A DNA stretch of 64,000 nucleotides from Adenophora triphylla var. japonica. Taxonomy: Eukaryota; Streptophyta; Magnoliopsida; Asterales; Campanulaceae. The stretch is from assembly GCA_022495995.1 (NCBI GenBank), contig JAFEMH010002491.1, positions 1 through 64,000 on the forward strand. Reading direction: 5' to 3'. A program made the position numbers and the translations under genes. A model generated the notes under the pieces. It ran no database searches, was not told where the DNA came from, and saw nothing but the letters and a program-made list of their open reading frames with translations. Position 1 is the first letter of the stretch. Every line of letters starts with the position of its first letter. Of the stretch, positions 57,185 through 64,000 are shown one piece after another.

Positions 57185-60100
57185 ATGACCACCCGTGAAT
57201 TTGGACCCCGCCGTCCCGTAGAACTAGGAGATGGAGCCACCCCCGATGTCTTTGCCGTTTGTAAAAAGACCGGGGGATTTTTAGGAAGGTAGGCTTGGGG
57301 TGGCTTAGACTATCCTTGCCCGGCTTTTACGTATTTACGTAAGAAAGCAGATTGGGGGCCGTTCGTCCCACCCCGGTTGTGGGAGGGCAAGAGAAAATAT
57401 ATATATAACTGGGATGTATTGGTGTTGGGGGATCACCGTAGGCTAAGAAACTTTGTAATGGGGGTTTTGTGCAGGTTTCCCCGCGAGAGAGATCAGGCTC
57501 TGAACGCCGTTGAACTAGTGAGGAGAGCGATTCGTGTCCCCGAACAGATAACTGATTGGAGAAGTGTGAGCTAATGGACCCCCATCAAACCAATGCTGCG
57601 CGGGCACCGGGCACAGATCTGAATGACCCCTTGGATGTCCCGCCCGAGGATTTGTATTTCCCAATGTGGTGCCCGCGGCCTCTGGTGCCGAACCCATTGG
57701 GCGAGTAGTAGTGAGGAGCTTGACCCCCTTGATTTCGAGGTGACTGGGCCTGGTGAGGATGAATCGGAGGTGGCCCCTCGCCCGTGGTGACCCCATCGCT
57801 CTCTTTGGCTCCTCGAGCTCGGAGACCGAAGAGGATGACCGCGATGAGGGGGATAGGAGGGCCGCGGGGACCTCCAAGAAGGCCGCTGAGACCACCAATA
57901 TTGTGGATGCCTTCGAGAGCTCTGACTCCGAGGAGGAGGAGGAGATTGTGGCCCCGCCGGAACAAAGGCAAGAGGCCGGCTAGGGATGTGAATCCTGGTC
58001 GTGGCCGTAAGAAGGCCAAGGAGGTGGCCACCATTGGTGGGAGGAGGACATTTACGAGGTTTACAATGTGGACCGCAACGCCTACCGTGTCCGCACCTTA
58101 GGACATATTCATTTGGCGGACAAGGACAAGGCTGCGGCCGAGACCGTAGCGTATGTCCGCGGGGACAACCGGAGCTCTGCGTTTTTATGGGGCCCAGTTG
58201 AGAACGGATTGAGGCTGCCCCTGGACCCTTTCTTTTATTTCTTTTACGGAGTTCAATTCACCTTTGCCTACGCACGACTCCCAATGCCATTCGAGCCATT
58301 GTCTCCTTCATCGCCGTGTGCGAGATTCCTGGGCCATGAACCTACCACTTCTTGGGCTCTATGCTTATTATCGTAACCCAGATTAGCCGTAGTATCCCGA
58401 GCTTGAAGGCTAGGAACTACTCCACCAGACATTCTCTCCTCCCTCCAACAAGTTTGACCAATGGAACCGGAGGGACATCTTGGTCATTGAGTCCTAGGTT
58501 TGGATGGCCCTTCTCAAAACCCTCAAATCCGAGTCCGATGAAGGTGGCCGCGAGTAGCTATCCGTGACCCCTCTTACGCCGATGCTCTGCGCTGTGCCTT
58601 AGAGACACACGGCCGCCTATTTGGACGGTGGGGAGGAGCTGTTTACGATGTGGGCGCCATAGTGGAAGATGAGCCCCTCTTGATCTACTCGGGGTGGCTC
58701 CTCAGCGGGGCGCCCACATACCCCGCAGTAGTGATAGAGCCTTTGCCCCGCGACTACGATTGGCGGGTGCACGAACATTACCGGTTCGAGGCGCATTGTA
58801 AGACACGTATCTTTGGCGGCGAGTGCGATCCTCCCGAAATAATTGGTCTACGATTCCTCTATAAAGCTGTTGCCAATTTACTTTGCCTTTGATTTTTTGA
58901 ATTGCTTTGCTAACCATTTTTCTTTCCCTCCAGTGTAGATCCTGGAGGTGTATAATTTCTGATGGCCCCTCCTCTAAGTGCTGCTCAACTGAAGGCCAAG
59001 AACCAGAGGGCCAACAAGGAAGCTGCCCAGAAGAGGCAGAATGAGATGGGAGGGGTTCCCACAAAAGACAAGACTGTTCCTGTAGTGAGCAGGAGGACCG
59101 GGGAGACTCTAGCTGCTCCCAGAACCATTCTGACCACTGGACATCTGCCTCCACCTCCCCGGGGTCCTCCTCCACCCAATGCTCTCCGGGCATCATCTCC
59201 CGGCCGTACTATTGCCTCCGGGCATAACCAGGAGCAGTCCAAGAAAAGGACTGAAAGAGAGGCTGATCTGACGCATAGGGAGAGGTCCTCCAAGACCCAG
59301 AAAGTGGGGGATACCTCTACCCGTAGCCCTCCAGCTGCTGCCACTACCTCTACCACTGCTCCCTCCACCGCGGGGACCATATGCTCGGTGGCCTATCCGA
59401 TCTCCTCCCTGGCCACCCGCGAGGAGACCTGGGAGAAGAGAAAACAGGTGGGAGGTGTGCCCGCCATTGAAGGGGTGGACCTGTATGCCCGCTCTGCCCA
59501 TAACTCAGCTGTTGGGATAGGGCTCATCAATGTGCTTTGCCCCGGATTTCTATCACTCCGTGGCGGAGAAGGAGAACCCATCAGCCCTGATGGGAGACAT
59601 TGGGATTGCCCTGACGGAGGTTTGATTCTTTCCGTCTGTCCTTTTGACATTTTTAGGCTTTCTCCTTCTAACTATCCTCCTCGCAGATGGGCAATAAGGC
59701 TATGCGGCTCCGGGAGACCTGTGATAGCCTGTCCGCTGAGCTTGCCGGCAACACCAAGGACATGGCGGGCAAACTCCGCGAGTGGAGCAGCCCGGGAGAA
59801 GGTGGGGACTCGAGCTCCCTCACGGATGCCAAGGAAAAGAGTTCGCGACCAAGGAGTCCGATGCGAAGGGCTTCCGGGAGGCGGGTGACCGAGCTAGAGG
59901 GAGCCTTGCGAGGCAAAGGGCCGGCGGGATGAGCTCGGGGCCACAAACTTCAGCTCTGGAGCAAAGGAACTCCGAGCTCATGGCCAAGGCTGGATGCCTC
60001 CCAAAAGCAAGTGGAGATCCTGGAGGCCAAGGCTGATGAACTCTCCGAAAGCTGCTGCCTCTGACCCAGTTCAGCTTGGAGAAGGAGAGGATGCTGGCCG

Positions 60101-60676
60101 AAGCTCGCAAAGAGGCCATCGAGGAGTATAAGAACTCCGATGAGTTTAATGCGGAGTGCTTGGCCCAATACGAGGCCGGTGTCCGGACACAGATCCGGAA
60201 CTTTGCGGCCACGGGTATGTTCTCCGTGCGACGGTTGGCCGTGATCGGCTCACTTTGGTTGCCTCGCTTGAGTGCGTGCCGGGCATGCGCTAGTTCCTCT
60301 GTCCGAGGACGAGGTCAAGTGTCTGGATCTCTGCCCGCGGCCTCTCTACCTCCCGTGGCGCGTAGCCCGGATCGCTTGACCTGATCGCCTGGCTTGGATG
60401 CTCGCGATTCGGGACAACCCTTTATCTTTGGGGGATGCCACGGCTCGGGTTCTTCCGTAGGGCCGGCCCTTGGAGATCTATTCCCCGGGCGGGCGGCTCC
60501 GCCAGCCTCCGCCGAGCAACAAGCCGCTCCTACCCGAGGTGCCTCTGGGGACCGACCTCGCCTTCCCCAACTCCGGACTCCGAAGCGGGCACAGGGGGTG
60601 CGGCCACTGAGGAGCCAGAAGCGGGCACCGATGGAGCGGCCACCGAGAAGCCCAAAGAGAATGCTCCCTTAGTATA
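57185..60676 (+). pseudogene. Antisense accessory gene, Transposase_28-like, element C
   Basis: The first frame starts MTTREFGPRRPVELG at 57,185. 'YIYNWDVLVLGDHRRLRNFV' follows at about 57,400. An acidic stretch ('SSSSETEEDDRDEGD', 'SSDSEEEEE') is at 57,800-57,950. The diagnostic block at 58,068-58,376 has 'ENGLRLPLDPFFYFFYGVQF' and 'RFLGHEPTTSW', the same landmarks as the element B gene. A Pro/Thr/Arg-rich linker (58,962-59,500) and helical C-terminal pieces ('RLRETCDSLSAELAGN', 'ARKEAIEEYKNSDEFNAECL') follow to 60,676. Some breaks may be introns, but several frameshifts within the domain are plain. Function unknown; a passenger gene convergent with pol. Confidence 0.75.
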
Positions 60677-60679
60677 GGA

Positions 60680-61740
60680 TTTTTTGCTTTTTCTTGTTTG
60701 TAATAGTTTTAGGATTTTGTAAATACTTTCTTATCATTAATAGAAGCATTTTTCTCCACTTGGCTCCTTTACTTTTATCTTAATTGCTTGTCTCGTAGGC
60801 TATTTTGAGTAGTTTGGCAATTTTCGAGCACCTTAATACTTGCATTCTTGCCTATTACTTTTTCCAGCGTTTTTGACTTGCAATTAACTTTATACTCTCC
60901 TTCTGCGGGCAGCAGCTTAGTAGGCCCTTTGCCCGCATTTTTTGAGTTTTCCTAACTCTTTATTCAAAACCCCTAGGTTTTTTGTGAGAGTCAGCCTTAT
61001 TCTTCTATGATCGCGTTTGTTTAGCCTTGTGGCAAACTTTGAGGCCTTAACCTCGTTTGTCTGTTTGGCTTTGTTAAACTAGTTTGATCACTCTCATCCA
61101 TTTACACTTATTCCCAGCCTTGCGAGTGTGGTGTAAGTCAAAGTAGCCAAGGCAAGCATACTTTCATAGGGCATGCGAAGGTGGCCGTGAGGCTATTGTC
61201 CGCGCAATGAAAGGTAGAAGCATATTTTAGCATAGAGGCCCTTTAACCCCCTGGCATCTCGTATCCCCTTATTGGAGGTTCTCACTTATTTGACCCTTTA
61301 TTCAAAACTCCCTAGGTTTTTCGTGAGGGTCTCGTGGCGATCCGGTGAACGGGCTTATATGTAGGCCTTTGTCACATACAAGCATGCGAGTAACGGCCCT
61401 AACGAGGTCCTTCGGCGCAATTAGTGGGTCCGGACTTGTGTCATTGTCCCCACTAGAATCCGTAGGGCACGGGCATCATGGCCTTTGTACCTACGTTCAT
61501 CTATATCCACTTATTTTTGGTGGTGTCACGCGGGCGGGGAGAGAGTATCCTCCCCGCGATCATAAGTACGGATCGTAATGGATCTTTGTACATATATAGG
61601 CATGCGGATCCTTAGATCTTTGCGCATCGGTAAGCAGAGCTCATATGTTGGCTCTTGAACTCACCGGCATCCGCACGCGGGCATCCACCTTAGCTTTTGA
61701 GGCCGTGGGAATTGATTTTTGCATCAAAATATGATGATAA
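60680..61740. other. Spacer between element C accessory gene and pol
   Basis: No gene seen. TTGTAATAGTTTTAGGATTT and ATTAATAGAAGC just after the accessory stop could form its 3' UTR and polyadenylation region. The sentence-like repeat 'TTTATTCAAAACCCCTAGGT...TTTTTGTGAG(A/G)GTC' occurs twice (about 60,960 and 61,300). Confidence 0.45.
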
Positions 61741-61744
61741 CTTC

Positions 61745-64000
61745 TCACTTATATATATATAGTCTATACTCCTTCCAAAAAATTACAAAGATTTTAAAAG
61801 AAGTATCTCTTAAGGTGGTCGCTATTCCAAGCGTGCTTAAGCTCTTCTCCCTCTTTTGGTCGCAATATGTAGGTGCCCTCTTGACTATCTTTGTGACCTC
61901 ATATGGACCTTCCCATTTCGGGGACAAATTTGTTGAAGCCGGGTTGGGTCCCTTGGACCTCTACGCTTCGAGTACCCGCCTCCAACCGAAAAACTCCTCT
62001 TATTTACTCTTTTATCATGGTGCTTCTTCGCGTTTGTAGTTCACCATTTTTTTCATGTGCCCGCATTCTCTTTCCTTCGAGATCGTCCAGTGTCACACCT
62101 TCTACGTTTGCCTCAAGTTTGAGACTCGTCGAAGTATGTGACTCTGTACGAGGGTAGGGCTACCTCAACCGGAGCCATTGCCTCTTCGACCCATACGTGA
62201 GCGAGAAGGGAGTTTCTCTGTTGAATTTCTTATTGTGGTGCGGACAACCCATAATGCGATCCGGAGCTCGTCCCAACCAACGTCCTCCTCGTCCTTCCAA
62301 ATTTTTCTTTAAGGCGATCGGGACTCAGCTTGTTCGCGGCCTCGGCTTGACCATTTCCCACGAGGATAGGCAATCGCGGACTTACGGTGTTGCACCTTCA
62401 TTCTCACACATTCAAGCGAGTGAATTTTGCGGAGAATTGGGTGCCATTATACTGAAATTATTGCTCTGGGGACCCCAAATCGACAATAGATGTGGTCGTG
62501 GACAAACCGATGGTGTTATCCTCGGAAATAGTGGCCAAGCCCTTTGCTTCCGTCCACTTGGTAAAATAATCCACGGCCACCACGGCATACTTGATGCTTC
62601 CTCTAGCGCTTGGAAGTGGTCCAATAAGATCTATCCCCCACGTATCAAACGGCCACGATGGTACCACCAAAGTCTCGCTTCTGTTGATGGTAGTCTAGGG
62701 ATGTCCGCAAATCTCTCGGCACTTATCACATTTTCTAACATACTCCCGCGCATCCCTTCTCATTGTGGGCCAAAAAGAATCCTGGAATTTGATTTGTCTC
62801 GAGAGGGTGCGAGCACTGGATGTCCGCCACAAACTCCTTCATGAACCTCATAGAGTAAGTTGGTGACCATGTGAGTTTTAACACATCTTAGTAAAGGCTT
62901 GGTGAATGATCGCCGAAAAGCACCCCATCGAGGACGCAGGTATTTCGCGGACACCGTTCCGATGGCTCTAGCCTTTATCGGGTCCTCGGGGAGGGTTTGC
63001 TTCTCGATGTAATCCTTCATTTCATCCACCCACCCCTTACTTGATCCTCAATATTGTTTATCTCGTATTCGATCTATAGCAGTCTCTCCGTGAATTCAAT
63101 CTCGGCAATTTGTCTCCAACTCCCCAATTTCTTGCTCGGTTATTCTTGAGAGGAGGTCGGCTTCCACATTGTCCTCTCTCATGACTTGATTCAAATTTCA
63201 TAGTAAGTGAAATTTTTATGAGGGTTTTTGCAAGGCCACGATCTTGAGCTAGTACCGGGTTGATAGTATCATACTCCCCTAATTTGATTAACTATGAGCC
63301 GAGAGTCACTATTGATCTCAATATTCTGAACTCCCAAGTCTCTTGCCAATTCCATGCACCGCTATAATCGCTTCATATTCACCCGATTGTTTGATGCCTC
63401 GAACTTGAATCTTAAGGCCCTCATAAATTTCTCCCCGCAGGTGCGATCCAGTATGCCCGCTCATTTTGATTAACTTGCTCGCGGAGCCGTCCACATATAA
63501 AGTCCATACCTCTTCCGGACGCTCCCCGGGTTGAACAATTTTACGTGCTCGGCCTTCCGGGTCATCCTCTCGATTCGCTCGCTTTCTCTCCCGAGGTCGC
63601 CGTCCGCTAATTTGAATGACGATTCTACTACAAAATCAACTAAGGCCTGCGCTTTGATTGTCTTTCTCGGGAGTAGGTGATCCGGAACTCGGTGAGCTCT
63701 ATAGACCAAGCTAGCATTCTCCCCGAGGACTCTGGTTTATGTAAAACCTTTCTAAGCGGGGCCTCGCTAGTACGGTTATAGGATGTGCGTAAAAGTAGGC
63801 TCTTAATTTTCGAGGTATACAAGCAAGGCGTAAGCTAACTTCTCTATATTAAGATAACGCCCTTCTACGGCGGACAAAGGCCTTACTTACATAATAAACC
63901 GGTTTTTGGGAGTTATTCTCCTCCCTTACAAGAACAGCGGCCCACCGCATCAAGAACGGCTAAATACAAAAAGAGCTCTTCTCCGGCACCGGCCGCCGAG
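61745..64000 (-). pseudogene. Ty3/gypsy pol remnant: RT end, RNase H, integrase (element C)
   Basis: On the minus strand from the right end: RT/RNase H junction ('LHKPESSGRMLAWSIELTEF', about 63,690-63,750), 'PRKTIKAQALVDFVVESSFK' and an RNase H start ('LYVDGSASKLIKMSGHTG' in another frame near 63,450-63,500), the integrase zinc-binding start ('LYEVHEGVCGGHP' near 62,820-62,860), the core 'WPFDTWGIDLIGPLPSARGS' with 'VAVDYFTKWTEAKGL' at 62,540-62,660, and the C-terminal 'MSPKWEGPYEV' at about 61,927. Many frameshifts; it runs off the window. Confidence 0.88.

Larger units (their letters stand above)
55755..64000 (-). mobile_element. Element C: Ty3/gypsy (Tat-like), minus strand, with antisense accessory gene; 5' part beyond the window
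   Basis: Read on the minus strand: RT/RNase H/integrase remnants (64,000 to 61,745), spacer, then a gene on the opposite (plus) strand (57,185-60,676), then the 3' LTR (about 56,600-55,760). Same architecture as element B, and its accessory gene belongs to the same family. Confidence 0.75.

Noticed and set aside
59600..60380. Minus-strand ORFs of 92-164 codons across the element C accessory gene
   Set aside because: Shadows of the GC-rich plus-strand coding sequence, which carries the recognisable Transposase_28-like motifs.

Overview
The window is nuclear DNA of a eudicot plant. This rests on NAC transcription factor genes with the usual three-exon layout, Stowaway MITEs with the plant CTCCCTCCGTCC terminus, CACTA and hAT elements, CCCTAAA-type telomere-like repeats, and Ty1/copia and Ty3/gypsy elements of plant type. 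The species cannot be named from the sequence. Most of the window is nested transposable elements. The only host genes recognised are a same-strand (minus) tandem trio of NAC genes: two apparently intact (32.4-33.7 kb and 36.6-38.0 kb) and one pseudogene (42.6-48.2 kb) broken by several insertions.

Left part. Element A (about 1-12.6 kb) is a decayed Ty3/gypsy Tat/Ogre-like element on the plus strand: pol (RT, RNase H, integrase), then a minus-strand plant-mobile-domain-like gene, then several minisatellites, then an LTR-like region with TATA box and (AC)n. Element D (about 13.8-19.6 kb, minus strand) is gag-only: a 1.84 kb LTR, an Arg-tRNA-type primer-binding site, and a gag with a duplicated CHHC knuckle. 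Element B (19.65-30.9 kb, plus) keeps only the integrase end of pol, which is split by a nearly complete Ty1/copia element (20,621-25,558; 5-bp target duplication CGTCT). Behind it lie a spliced antisense gene of the 'putative gypsy type transposon' (Transposase_28-like) family and a 3' LTR.

Middle. The NAC array lies in AT-rich DNA with Stowaway MITEs. A CACTA element carrying telomere-like repeats and a nested hAT element sits just 3' of the NAC pseudogene. That pseudogene also has a copia solo LTR in exon 2, two Stowaways in intron 2 (one abutting the splice acceptor), a large intron 1, and a second copia element 8 bp upstream of its start codon. The second copia element (48,250 to about 55,750) hosts four later insertions: a Stowaway, a 2.27 kb gypsy solo LTR, a TRIM, and a MITE with a C-rich/G-rich inverted minisatellite.

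Right part. Element C (about 55.8-64 kb) is a minus-strand gypsy element with LTR promoter, a plus-strand (antisense to pol) Transposase_28-like gene with its own TATA box, and integrase/RNase H/RT remnants running off the window end. The layout pol, then convergent accessory gene, then LTR therefore occurs three times independently (A, B, C). This is the main structural theme of the window. Nearly all transposon reading frames carry frameshifts and stops.
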